The notes under the pieces were generated by a model. It was not told where the DNA came from. It did no database searches and saw only the letters and a program-made list of their open reading frames with translations. A stretch of DNA of 37,253 nt, taken from contig JAJYYC010000002.1 in NCBI GenBank assembly GCA_021801385.1, forward strand, positions 109,238-146,490. The letters run 5' to 3'. A program made the translations under genes and the position numbers. Below, piece after piece: positions 27,730-36,660 of the stretch (within the stretch, counting starts at the first letter, position 1; each line of letters starts with the position of its first letter). The DNA is from Microcaldota archaeon (GTDB lineage: Archaea > Micrarchaeota > Micrarchaeia > Micrarchaeales > Micrarchaeaceae).

Positions 27730-29229
27730 ATGAAGAAACAGAACGTCGATGCGCTCGTGAATCTTGCGGCGAGGCGCGCAATTATACTGCCCGCATTTAA
27801 CATATACGGTGATATCGGAGGTTTCTATGACTACGGCCCGCTGGGTTTCAGGATAAAGAACAACATAGTTGGGGAATGGCGCCGCACGTTCATAGAGTCG
27901 CTCGGCAACTTGGAGGTCGAAACCACACTGATATCTCCGGCAGTTGTGTTTGAGGCATCGGGTCACCTGAAGAACTTCGCCGACCCGATAATAACATGCA
28001 AGAAGTGCTCCAAGAGCCATAGGGCGGACAAGCTTCTCGAGGAGCTCTATCAGAAGAGGAATGACCTTGAGAAGCTATCAGGGATAAAGAAAATGGACTT
28101 CAAGGAGATGGGTGCGGCTGTGGAAGCCGAAAAGATAAAATGTGACAGCTGCGGCGACCCGCTTAAAGCAGAAGTCAAAAGCTTCAACCTGATGATGGGC
28201 ACCAAGATAGGCCCTACCGGCGACCTTCAGGCATACATGCGGCCGGAAACCGCACAGGGAATATTCATGGACTTCAAGGCGATCCACAGGACAGGCGGCA
28301 TGAAGCTGCCGATTGCGATTGGGCAGATCGGCAAGGTGTTCAGGAACGAGATATCGCCGCGCAAGATACTGATACGCATGAGGGAGTTCACGCAGATGGA
28401 ACTCGAGTACTTCTTCGATCCAAGCGAAAAGGATTTCCAGATAAACAACAGGAAGCCGGATATGGGCAAGGCGCTCGGCACAAAGCTCAATTTCCTCTCA
28501 TCTGAACTTCAGGCGAGCGGAAAGGCGGAATACGAGCATATTTCGTTAAAGGAATGTGTTACGAAAGGATACATACCTAACGAGTTTATGGCGTATATGC
28601 TGTCAATAGAGGTTGGCTTCCTGGAACGCCTTGGATTCAAGCAGGAAGACATAAGGTTTAGGCAGATAGTGAAGGAGGAACTACCTCACTATTCTCTCGG
28701 GAACATAGACGTGGAGGCACGTTTGGATTCGGGCTTTGAAGAGATAATAGGCAACGCATATAGGACGGACTTCGACCTGAAAAACCACGAAAAGTACTCG
28801 AAAGGCGACATGTCGATTGTCAATGGGGAAAAGAAACTGGTGCCTCATGTGGTGGAGCTCAGTTTCGGACTTGACAGGATATTCTGGACCCTGCTTGCCA
28901 ACTCGCTCTACATGGATGACAAACGCGGATGGGAGGTTCTTGACACCAACAGAGTGGTTGCACCATACTCATATGTTGTGTTGCCGCTCCAGAAAGATGA
29001 AAAGCTAGAAACGCAGGCGCTCAATATATCAGACCAACTTACAAAGAAAGGGATAACGAACTATTATTCTGCATCAGGCAGCATAGGCAAGAGGTATGCC
29101 CGTGCGGACGAAACAGGTATACCGTATGCGGTGACAGCCGATTACCAGACCTTGGAAGACGGCACTGTTACGGTGAGGGACCGCGCCACCGCAGAGCAGA
29201 CAAGAAAGAAGATAAGTGAGATCGCATGA
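27730..29229 (+). CDS. glyS: Glycyl-tRNA synthetase (archaeal/eukaryotic alpha2 type)
   Basis: 499 aa; GGFYDYGPLGFRIKNNIVGEWRR, RPETAQGIFMDFK, VELSFGLDRIFW. Confidence 0.97.
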   Translation: MKKQNVDALVNLAARRAIILPAFNIYGDIGGFYDYGPLGFRIKNNIVGEWRRTFIESLGNLEVETTLISPAVVFEASGHLKNFADPIITCKKCSKSHRADKLLEELYQKRNDLEKLSGIKKMDFKEMGAAVEAEKIKCDSCGDPLKAEVKSFNLMMGTKIGPTGDLQAYMRPETAQGIFMDFKAIHRTGGMKLPIAIGQIGKVFRNEISPRKILIRMREFTQMELEYFFDPSEKDFQINNRKPDMGKALGTKLNFLSSELQASGKAEYEHISLKECVTKGYIPNEFMAYMLSIEVGFLERLGFKQEDIRFRQIVKEELPHYSLGNIDVEARLDSGFEEIIGNAYRTDFDLKNHEKYSKGDMSIVNGEKKLVPHVVELSFGLDRIFWTLLANSLYMDDKRGWEVLDTNRVVAPYSYVVLPLQKDEKLETQALNISDQLTKKGITNYYSASGSIGKRYARADETGIPYAVTADYQTLEDGTVTVRDRATAEQTRKKISEIA

Positions 29230-30071
29230 GCGAAATTCAGGTAATGGACCTAAACATCATGCACACCATAGCTAGCGGCCAACCACTGACTTTTCATGCG
29301 GAATATGACAGTGGAGCAGGCATAGTAAAATACAACAATGGAACGCAGTTGGTCATGATTGAGCAGCGCGCAGCCCGAACAAAGGTACGGATAGAAGCGC
29401 GCGACCAAAACCAGGCGGCAATAGAGTTCTCAAAGCGCTTCAGGCTATCAGACAACATGAAAAAAATATACTCCGCGATAAACACCGATGCGTTCATGGA
29501 CTCCGCGATAAGTAATTATGGCGGCATGCGGCTCACGCTAAACGATCCGTGGGAGACAACAGTGTGTTTTATTCTCTCTCAGTATAACAATCTGAAGCGG
29601 ATAAGGAGGATAGTACTGGAGCTCAAAGAGAGGTACGGCGAGGCCTCAACTGACGGGAGTATCGCATTTCCTAAGCCGGAGCGCATAAAGGCGGCAAGCG
29701 AAGCAGAGCTCAAAGACTGCGGTATGGGATTCCGGGCCAGGTATATAAAGTCAGCGGCGGAGATGTGCACCGAAAATATTGATTTGCATGCGCTTACCGG
29801 AAAGGGTTACGATAATGTGAAATCGAACCTTATGGAGATATGCGGCGTGGGCGAGAAGGTCGCGGATTGCATAGCGCTTATGGGATACGGAGAACTTGAG
29901 GCATTCCCGATAGATGTTTGGGTCAAGAGAACGATGGAAAAGGTGTACTTTAAAGGGAGGGAGAAAAAGATAGACAAGCTAATGGATTTTGCAGAGGAGA
30001 AATGGGGTAAGAATAGAGGATACGCACAGCAGTACATATTCTGGAACGGAATGAACGTGGTGAAAAGATGA
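29226..30071 (+). CDS. OGG1-like 8-oxoguanine DNA glycosylase (HhH-GPD)
   Basis: 281 aa; DPWETTVCFILSQYNNLKRI, ICGVGEKVADCIALMGYGELEAFPIDVWVKR. Confidence 0.88.
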   Translation: MSEIQVMDLNIMHTIASGQPLTFHAEYDSGAGIVKYNNGTQLVMIEQRAARTKVRIEARDQNQAAIEFSKRFRLSDNMKKIYSAINTDAFMDSAISNYGGMRLTLNDPWETTVCFILSQYNNLKRIRRIVLELKERYGEASTDGSIAFPKPERIKAASEAELKDCGMGFRARYIKSAAEMCTENIDLHALTGKGYDNVKSNLMEICGVGEKVADCIALMGYGELEAFPIDVWVKRTMEKVYFKGREKKIDKLMDFAEEKWGKNRGYAQQYIFWNGMNVVKR

Positions 30072-30628
30072 ACGAACTGAAACGCGAAATTGAATCGATC
30101 TCTGAAAAGCTCGCCGCCCGGCAGAACGCGTTCGATAAGGCCATGGATTTCTCAAGGAAGCTCGTAAGGATAGCGGCGCAATCGATTACAAACATGCACA
30201 ACGGCAAGGAAGAGGAAGCAAAGAAGAAGCTACTGGAAGCGAAACGTATAATGGAACGGATAATCGCCAAACCAGAGTTCTACTACCACACCATGCAGTC
30301 GATGCAGGAGTACGCTGAAGCCTCAATATTTTTCGGAATAAAGTTCGATAAGATGATGCTTAGCAGGGAAGATGTAGGGGTTCCAGAAGACGCCTATATA
30401 AATGGACTTATGGATACGGTCGGAGAGCTGAAGAGGGAGCTTGTCGAATCGCTATCGCAGGGGGATAAGAAAGAGGCCAAAAGGTACTACGTTTCGATGG
30501 TCGAAATTTTCGACGCGACGCGAGAGGTGCGGTTTGCAGAAGCGGTCTTACCAGGATTCAGGCGCAAGCAGGACGTGGCAAGAATACAGATAGAAAGTGC
30601 AGCATCAGAAATCCTAAGAAATAAGTAA
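30068..30628 (+). CDS. Translin/TRAX-family protein
   Basis: 186 aa helical; RKLVRIAAQSI, QEYAEASIFF, YINGLMDTVGELKRELVESLSQGD, FRRKQDVARIQIE. Confidence 0.85.
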   Translation: MNELKREIESISEKLAARQNAFDKAMDFSRKLVRIAAQSITNMHNGKEEEAKKKLLEAKRIMERIIAKPEFYYHTMQSMQEYAEASIFFGIKFDKMMLSREDVGVPEDAYINGLMDTVGELKRELVESLSQGDKKEAKRYYVSMVEIFDATREVRFAEAVLPGFRRKQDVARIQIESAASEILRNK

Positions 30629-30779
30629 AAGACACACAATAAAACATTAAATTAACTTGCCATTGAAACACCCACTCTCAATGTTGGCATAAATTAAATA
30701 CGCATAGTTTCTATTTTCCGCTACAGGTGGAATCAGCAAACTTTTTATACCTGAGCATTAAACATTACACGATGGTTTT

Positions 30780-31436
30780 ATGGCAGACGATCCGGCATTT
30801 TCGCTTGACAAGTATGTGGTTGAACGGGACAGGATTTTAACCGTGCACCTAAACCTGGACTTTAAGGATGAAAAAGGCAACATTATGCTGCAGACCAAGT
30901 CTAAATTGATGGTCACCCAGCAGAACCTTCAGACACCAGATGGCCATGTCTTATGTGCTGTTACTCATAAGATGTTGAGCTTGATGCCCACATACCAGAT
31001 ACATGACGGGGGCGTAGACGGTCCAGTAAGTGCCATAGTAAAGGAGAACTTCACGATCAATCCGATGCTAAATTCAATAAATATAGAGGACGGCTCAGGC
31101 AACATCATAGCGGTTGCCAATGGAAACATTTTTGGTTTTGAGTTCACTGTCAGCACACCAGACGGCACAAACGTAGCCACAATAACAAGGAAATTCTCGT
31201 TTGCGAATTTCAAGGACATGATAGACATGGCGAAGAACCCTTACATGATCACAATCTCAAACCGATCAATTCCAATGAATGCGCTGTTCGGGTTTTTCAT
31301 AGTGATTGAGCTTCTCGCGGCAAAGTCAAACCAGGGCGGAATAAACATGGGCGGGTTCGGTATGGGTCCCGGCTTCGGCGCACCGGGAGGCATGGTAGGC
31401 GGAGGATTCCACGGTGGAGGCGGCGGACATAGGTAA
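30780..31436 (+). CDS. LURP-one-related (LOR)/scramblase-fold protein with Gly-rich tail
   Basis: 218 aa; KSKLMVTQQNLQTPDGHVLCAVTHKMLSLMPTYQIHD; tail MGGFGMGPGFGAPGGMVGGGFHGGGGGHR. Confidence 0.75.
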   Translation: MADDPAFSLDKYVVERDRILTVHLNLDFKDEKGNIMLQTKSKLMVTQQNLQTPDGHVLCAVTHKMLSLMPTYQIHDGGVDGPVSAIVKENFTINPMLNSINIEDGSGNIIAVANGNIFGFEFTVSTPDGTNVATITRKFSFANFKDMIDMAKNPYMITISNRSIPMNALFGFFIVIELLAAKSNQGGINMGGFGMGPGFGAPGGMVGGGFHGGGGGHR

Positions 31437-31441
31437 ATATG

Positions 31442-32587
31442 TCACGCAAAACAAGAGAATGCGCCTGCTGCGGGGTATGGATTTCCTTCATTCCATGAAC
31501 CTATACCATCTACAGATAGGTTGGCATAGTATGTGGCATCTGTATATTTATTATTACTAAAGTTATTTCCGCCGATGCAGTAGACGAGCCCGCCATCTAC
31601 CACACAAGAAATCCCACCCAGCGGGTCCGGATACTGCGTGGTATTAGCCCATCTACCTATGCCTTTTCCAGAAAGTGGGGCATAATACGCGGCAGTCACA
31701 CTGGTTCCGCTAACGGTATCAACGCCTCCAACACAATATATGTATCCTGAATTGACGAAACACGACTGGGCATCAACAGGTATTGGATAATTTGTGGTGG
31801 TCGTCCAATTACCAATTCCATCTTGTGTAAGTTTCGCATAATATGAGAAATTAATGCTGGAAAGTGTATAATTGTCAAATCCTCCTGTGCAATATATGTA
31901 TCCCTCATAGGCAACGCAAGAGAGCGAATCTACTGGGAACGGATATGGAGTCGATTCAACCCAGACGCCCACTCCAGGTGAAGAAGCATTATGATAAAAC
32001 GTCTCATTCGTATCAACAAAACCCCCTCCCCAACCGCCAACGCAGTATGTTGTGTTGTATTCAGAAACGCACGAGCTGTATGCGGACAAGATTGGATAAC
32101 CAACCCCAATATTCCAGGTCACCCCCGTGTCAGAAGGCTTTGTGTAATAAATCGTTTTTGCACCCCAAGAAGAGGACTGATATTCTCCCCCGATACAATA
32201 CACATAGCCCGAATTGGTTATACACGTAGGATTCAATATTACGGCAGGATAATCCTCCGTTGGCTTCCAATTACCAACACCATTAACAGTGATGGGTGCA
32301 TAATTACTTAGCACGCCTGGCTTTTTTAATGAAAGATCCATGAAGGGCCGTTTTGTGTTTGCGTTTGTTGTACAATAGATATACCCTATGACGTTAGATG
32401 TGGTTACGGAACCATTGGCGGTTGTTAATGTTGTTTCAGCAGCAACATGCGGAACAGCCAATTGATACACAATCATCGTAGCAATTCCTATGGCAAGAAC
32501 AATCGCCACAACAACCACGATAAGCATCGTATTTTTATGCAACTGTTTTTCTGGGATCTCTGTACTGCCTGTTCCCTTCTCATCCAC
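31442..32587 (-). CDS. N-terminally membrane-anchored Kelch-like beta-propeller, predicted extracytoplasmic
   Basis: 381 aa; TM near N-terminus (TMLIVVVVAIVLAIGIATMIVYQLAV); repeats of type SCxxxxGxxYCxGG...YYAxLSxDGIGxWxxTTxYPxP. Confidence 0.85.
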   Translation of the reverse strand: MDEKGTGSTEIPEKQLHKNTMLIVVVVAIVLAIGIATMIVYQLAVPHVAAETTLTTANGSVTTSNVIGYIYCTTNANTKRPFMDLSLKKPGVLSNYAPITVNGVGNWKPTEDYPAVILNPTCITNSGYVYCIGGEYQSSSWGAKTIYYTKPSDTGVTWNIGVGYPILSAYSSCVSEYNTTYCVGGWGGGFVDTNETFYHNASSPGVGVWVESTPYPFPVDSLSCVAYEGYIYCTGGFDNYTLSSINFSYYAKLTQDGIGNWTTTTNYPIPVDAQSCFVNSGYIYCVGGVDTVSGTSVTAAYYAPLSGKGIGRWANTTQYPDPLGGISCVVDGGLVYCIGGNNFSNNKYTDATYYANLSVDGIGSWNEGNPYPAAGAFSCFA

Positions 32588-32591
32588 AAAA

Positions 32592-33902
32592 TCACACGGT
32601 TTTCCTTATCGCAGATTCCAATATATCAAGGCCTTTCTCCAGAGATGACTTTGCTATATTAAGCGGCGGTAAGATTCTCACCGATGAATCTCCACAGCCA
32701 AGCGCAAGCAGCCCATTGTCAAGCGCGGTTTTAAGTATCGCATCCCTGCTTTTCGGGTCAGGGATTTTCGTCTTCTTGTCCTTCACTATCTCAATCGCGA
32801 GCATCATCCCTATTCCGCGCGCATCGCCGACAATCTCGTAATCATTCCTCATCTCTTGGAGACGTTTCATCGCGACTCTGCCTTTTTCCTTTACTTCCAT
32901 CTCTATTTTTCGCTTGTTCTTTGAAACGTGCTTTAACTGCTCGTATGCCCCGGCAACTATCGCAAGATTACCTGCAAATGTACCGGAATGCTTCCCCTGC
33001 GGCATGTCACTCAACTTGCTATTTGCTATTGTTGCCGCCATCGGCATGCCCGCGCCTATAGATTTTGCCATGGTGTATATGTCTGCCTTTACTCCGAAGT
33101 TGTCCAGCGCAAGGAACTTTCCCGTTCTCATGTATCCAGCCTGAATCTCGTCAGATACCAGTAATATTTCGTTATCGTCAGCAAGCTCCCTGAGCCCCTT
33201 CACAAAGCTTTTCGGCGGAACAATGTAGCCTCCTTCGCCTTGTATCGGCTCAAAGAATATCGCAGCAATCTCGCCTGCCGCAGCCTCTCTTTTGAGTATG
33301 TGGTCTCTCATGTAGTCAATGTGCGCTCTTCCGCACTCTTCAGGATCGTCATCATGCCCAAAAATGCACCTGTAAGGGTTCGGATATGGTGCATGTATCA
33401 CCTCCGAGAATGGGCCGAGATGGGCGCGCTGGACCACCTTAGACGAGGTAAGCGAAAGCGATCCAAGGCTCCTGCCGTGGAAGGCCCCGTAGAATCCTAT
33501 AAGGTAATGTTTCCTGGTGTTGTATCGTGCGATCTTTATCGCGTCCTCGTTGGCCTCAGTACCTGAATTTGAAAGGAATATCTTGCCGAACCCTGCCGGA
33601 AACTGCTTAATAAACAGCTCGGCAAAATCGACCGGCAGCTCGGAGTAGTAGTCTGTGAACGCAGCATGCATGAGCTTGTCCATCTGCCTCTTTATCGCAT
33701 TTCTTACCGAAATCGAGCTGTTTATCCCGAAGTTGTAGACGCCCACGAAGCTCGAAAAATCGATAACCCTGTTTCCGTCTATATCATAGACAAAATCTCC
33801 ATCGCCTCTTTCCGCAACAAAATTGTACGGCTCCCTGGTCGTTGTCATGAACACCTTTCTGTCCCTTTCGATAACCCGTTCAGATTTTTCAGTCTTTCTC
33901 AT
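32592..33902 (-). CDS. Class III PLP-dependent aminotransferase (GabT/ornithine aminotransferase-like)
   Basis: 436 aa; FLSNSGTEANEDAIKIAR, GFYGAFHGRSLGSLSLTSSK, FFEPIQGEGGYIVP, LVSDEIQAGYMRTGKF, MAKSIGAGMPM. Confidence 0.92.
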   Translation of the reverse strand: MRKTEKSERVIERDRKVFMTTTREPYNFVAERGDGDFVYDIDGNRVIDFSSFVGVYNFGINSSISVRNAIKRQMDKLMHAAFTDYYSELPVDFAELFIKQFPAGFGKIFLSNSGTEANEDAIKIARYNTRKHYLIGFYGAFHGRSLGSLSLTSSKVVQRAHLGPFSEVIHAPYPNPYRCIFGHDDDPEECGRAHIDYMRDHILKREAAAGEIAAIFFEPIQGEGGYIVPPKSFVKGLRELADDNEILLVSDEIQAGYMRTGKFLALDNFGVKADIYTMAKSIGAGMPMAATIANSKLSDMPQGKHSGTFAGNLAIVAGAYEQLKHVSKNKRKIEMEVKEKGRVAMKRLQEMRNDYEIVGDARGIGMMLAIEIVKDKKTKIPDPKSRDAILKTALDNGLLALGCGDSSVRILPPLNIAKSSLEKGLDILESAIRKTV

Positions 33903-35277
33903 GCTTATACCTCGAATACCTTACCAGTGCCGCTATGGATTCGGCCGCATCTCCCGGGGAGTCATAGACCGGCACGCCGCCGCTCTCGATCATCGCCTTA
34001 TGGGCCTTTGTGTATGTCCCTCCCATGCTCACCACCACAAGCGGTTTTTTCATCGTGGTTCCGTAGTGTATAAGGGTCGCCGCAACCCTTGAGTCAGCCC
34101 CTGGTGTCTGAAAGAGCGATATCGCCATCACCGCATCGACGTTCTCATCCTTCGATATCAGTTCAAGCGCCCCCGCGAACCTAACGTCGTCCGCATCCCC
34201 CGCCATGTCCAAAGGCAACCTGATGTTGACTATGGGCGGCATTATTTTTCTGAGCGCCTTTTTCGTTGCATCGGAAAGCTCTGCCATCACTAACCCGTTG
34301 TTATAGAGCGCGTCTGTCGCCAGTACCCCAGTCCCTCCTCCGTTTGTTATTACTGCGACCCTGCTGCCCTGGGTGAGCGGCTGGGTGTCAAATATCTTCG
34401 CAAAATTGAGCATGTCCCTTATGTCCTTCGCTTCTATGAGCCCGAACTGCCTAAAAACCGCGCTGTATGCCTCTGCGCTTCCTGCCATCGATGCGGTGTG
34501 CGAATGCGCCGCTGCGGATCCCGCCACTGTCATTCCACCCTTTATTACCACAACAGGCTTTTTCTTTGAGGCTCTCTTCGCAACCTCAACGAACTCCTTG
34601 CCCCTCTTTACTCCTTCAATGTAGAATACAACGACCTTAGTGGCCTCATCGTCAGCTAAGAAGTTTAATATGTCCGCTTCATCAACCACCGCTGCGTTTC
34701 CATAAGAGAAGAATCGCGCCAGCCCGAAACCCTCATTGTTTATCATGTCGAGCACCGAACTGCCAACCGCTCCGCTCTGCGCCGCAAAGCTAACCCCTCC
34801 AACACCAGGCTTGTCTATCTTATATGTGGGGAGGAAGAGCGTGTCTACACGCGATCTCGGGTCTGTAACGCCCAGGCAGTTAGGGCCTATCACAGGCATA
34901 TTATATTTTCTGGCGGTGCGCACGAGCTGGTCCTGCAGGTCGTTTAGTCCCACCTCTGCAAAACCGCCGCTTACAACCACAGCGCCCTTCACCTTGGCCC
35001 TTCCGCATTCGTCCAGCGCTTTTGGGACAGCCATCGCCGGTATCGCTATAATCGCCAGATCAATATTTCCTGGTATGTCAAGCACGCTGCGATACGATTT
35101 AAGCCCCATTATCGTTCCGGTGCTGTTTATGTTTACGGGATATATCTCCCCCGGGAAGCCAGAGTCTATGTTGTTCTTTAGGATTACATTGCCAACCTTC
35201 TGCGGATTATCTGACGCACCTATGATCGCTATAGATTTCGGGCTTACTATCGGTTTAAGATCCATGAATTTGCTCAT
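33889..35277 (-). CDS. acdA: Acetyl-CoA synthetase (ADP-forming) alpha subunit
   Basis: 462 aa; SIAIIGASDNPQKVGNVILKN, VIGPNCLGVTDP, AAQSGAVGSSVLDM, SHTASMAGS. Confidence 0.93.
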   Translation of the reverse strand: MSKFMDLKPIVSPKSIAIIGASDNPQKVGNVILKNNIDSGFPGEIYPVNINSTGTIMGLKSYRSVLDIPGNIDLAIIAIPAMAVPKALDECGRAKVKGAVVVSGGFAEVGLNDLQDQLVRTARKYNMPVIGPNCLGVTDPRSRVDTLFLPTYKIDKPGVGGVSFAAQSGAVGSSVLDMINNEGFGLARFFSYGNAAVVDEADILNFLADDEATKVVVFYIEGVKRGKEFVEVAKRASKKKPVVVIKGGMTVAGSAAAHSHTASMAGSAEAYSAVFRQFGLIEAKDIRDMLNFAKIFDTQPLTQGSRVAVITNGGGTGVLATDALYNNGLVMAELSDATKKALRKIMPPIVNIRLPLDMAGDADDVRFAGALELISKDENVDAVMAISLFQTPGADSRVAATLIHYGTTMKKPLVVVSMGGTYTKAHKAMIESGGVPVYDSPGDAAESIAALVRYSRYKHEKD

Positions 35278-35885
35278 TCTATCATCCTAAGATCTACGGC
35301 ATCATATGTACCGTCATGGAGTATCACGGGGTTAAGGTCAAGCTCGTTTATCTGCGTTTCGCTGTACATCTTAGAGACCTTAATAATAAGGCCAGCAAGA
35401 AGACTCTTAGATTTTTCATCAGGAGCAACAATCGCACACGAACGTAGCTGTTCAACCATATCTAGCGCATCGCGGTTAGACACAGGGCAGAGCCTTAATG
35501 AGAAATCCTTGAACGCCTCGACATATATGCCGCCAAGGCCTATCAGGACCATCTTCCCGAACTGCGCGTCGCTCTTGCCGCCAAGTATGATCTCAGTGCC
35601 GCCAATCATCTCCTGTGCTAGCATTTTGTATGCACCATATTTTTTCGCTCTTGCTGAAACTAATTTGAACGCATCGCTTATCATGCCCGCGTCCAATTCT
35701 ACTGCGACAAGCCCGCTCTTTGATTTGTGTGCCGGTATGTTCGGTATCGCCTTCAGCACTATCCTTGAGTTTCCGGCAAAGCGCTTTGCCGCTTCTGCGC
35801 TATCCACATATTCTGATCTCACGGTGCGTATACCGTATTTTTTCGCTATCTTTTCCGCGCTCTTATAATCAAGTTGGCGTGTCAG
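35274..35885 (-). CDS. acdB: Acetyl-CoA synthetase (ADP-forming) beta subunit (ATP-grasp); probable CTG start
   Basis: KMVLIGLGGIYVEAFKDFSLRLCPVSNRDALDMVEQL, INELDLNPVILHD, H in IPAHKSKSG; homologous frame continues upstream of GTG 35822 to a CTG overlapping the preceding stop (CTGA). Confidence 0.8.
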   Translation of the reverse strand: MTRQLDYKSAEKIAKKYGIRTVRSEYVDSAEAAKRFAGNSRIVLKAIPNIPAHKSKSGLVAVELDAGMISDAFKLVSARAKKYGAYKMLAQEMIGGTEIILGGKSDAQFGKMVLIGLGGIYVEAFKDFSLRLCPVSNRDALDMVEQLRSCAIVAPDEKSKSLLAGLIIKVSKMYSETQINELDLNPVILHDGTYDAVDLRMIE

Positions 35886-36544
35886 ATTATCCCCTTCAAC
35901 AACAGTATTACTATTATCAAAAGTGCGATGAGCGAAGCGGAGAGTATCAGAATCCTCTTCTTCTGCTCTCTCTTCATTGATGCCTCGAGCAGCTTCAGTT
36001 CGAGCTCAACTTCTGTGTGCTGTGCGGTTGGGTCTGATGCATTTGGCGTGCTCGCAGCCTGCGTTGTTGCAACCTGAGACTGCTGCGTCATCACACTTGC
36101 GGAGTTGAAGCCCTTTTCCGTGAGATATAAACTCATGTTTGCGTTCGCAAGATCATATGATACGAAACCCTGTGTTGTGAGCTTGAACAGGTGCATCGCC
36201 AGATCCCTTTGCGTAACATTTACGCTGCTGTTTAGTTCCGAGAGGCCTCTCTTGCCCTTAGCTAGCTGCCCTAATATGCTATTATCGAGCGCATCGAGCT
36301 GTTCGGTCGCCTTCTGGTTAGCGATAGCGATGAGACCTGTGCCCTGCTCTGTGATCTTAAGAGCGCTCTGCCCAGGCATCGTGGTCACAAATTCGACCAA
36401 CCCTTTGAGTTTCAGACCTGCAAGAATACTAGATGCGTCAAAGAACGTGGAATTTATGGTGCCGCCGAACCGTTCGACCGTTGAATCAGGGCCTATTTTG
36501 GATAATGCGACCAGATCTATAAACGTAATCGAAGTGTCATCCAT
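35882..36544 (-). CDS. Winged-helix-like protein with C-terminal TM anchor
   Basis: Likely start MDDTSITFIDL; two HTH-like regions (STFFDASSILAGLKLKGLVEFV; NVTQRDLAMHLFKLTTQGFVSYDLANANMSLYLTEKG); terminal KRILILSASLIALLIIVILLLKGII. Confidence 0.65.
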   Translation of the reverse strand: MDDTSITFIDLVALSKIGPDSTVERFGGTINSTFFDASSILAGLKLKGLVEFVTTMPGQSALKITEQGTGLIAIANQKATEQLDALDNSILGQLAKGKRGLSELNSSVNVTQRDLAMHLFKLTTQGFVSYDLANANMSLYLTEKGFNSASVMTQQSQVATTQAASTPNASDPTAQHTEVELELKLLEASMKREQKKRILILSASLIALLIIVILLLKGII

Positions 36545-36660
36545 TGGCGCACCGGTAGAAGTTATACACGCAGCAAATCTATTTATCTGTTTATGGTCTT
36601 TCCAACCTCCTATGCTATATCTTTTTCCGCCTAATTGTAGTGACCAGTAGTTGGTGTTAG

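Noticed and set aside
30650-30700. Imperfect hairpin TGCCATTGA...TCAATGTTGGCA downstream of the translin-like gene
   Set aside because: Short stem with a bulge and no T-tract; not distinguishable from chance
27718-30782. Shared 12-mer GATGGTTTTATG at the starts of glyS and the LOR gene as a regulatory motif
   Set aside because: Only two occurrences noticed and AT-rich start contexts are common; no genome-wide count possible here
31864-32311. Plus-strand ORFs opposite the Kelch-like gene
   Set aside because: Shadow frames of a repetitive coding sequence; no domain recognised
34736-35290. 184-aa plus-strand ORF opposite acdA
   Set aside because: Antisense shadow of a conserved coding frame
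36105-36650. 181-aa plus-strand ORF opposite the tail-anchored wHTH-like gene
   Set aside because: Ser/Leu/Cys-rich shadow translation; the minus-strand frame has HTH and TM features and operon-like overlap with acdB
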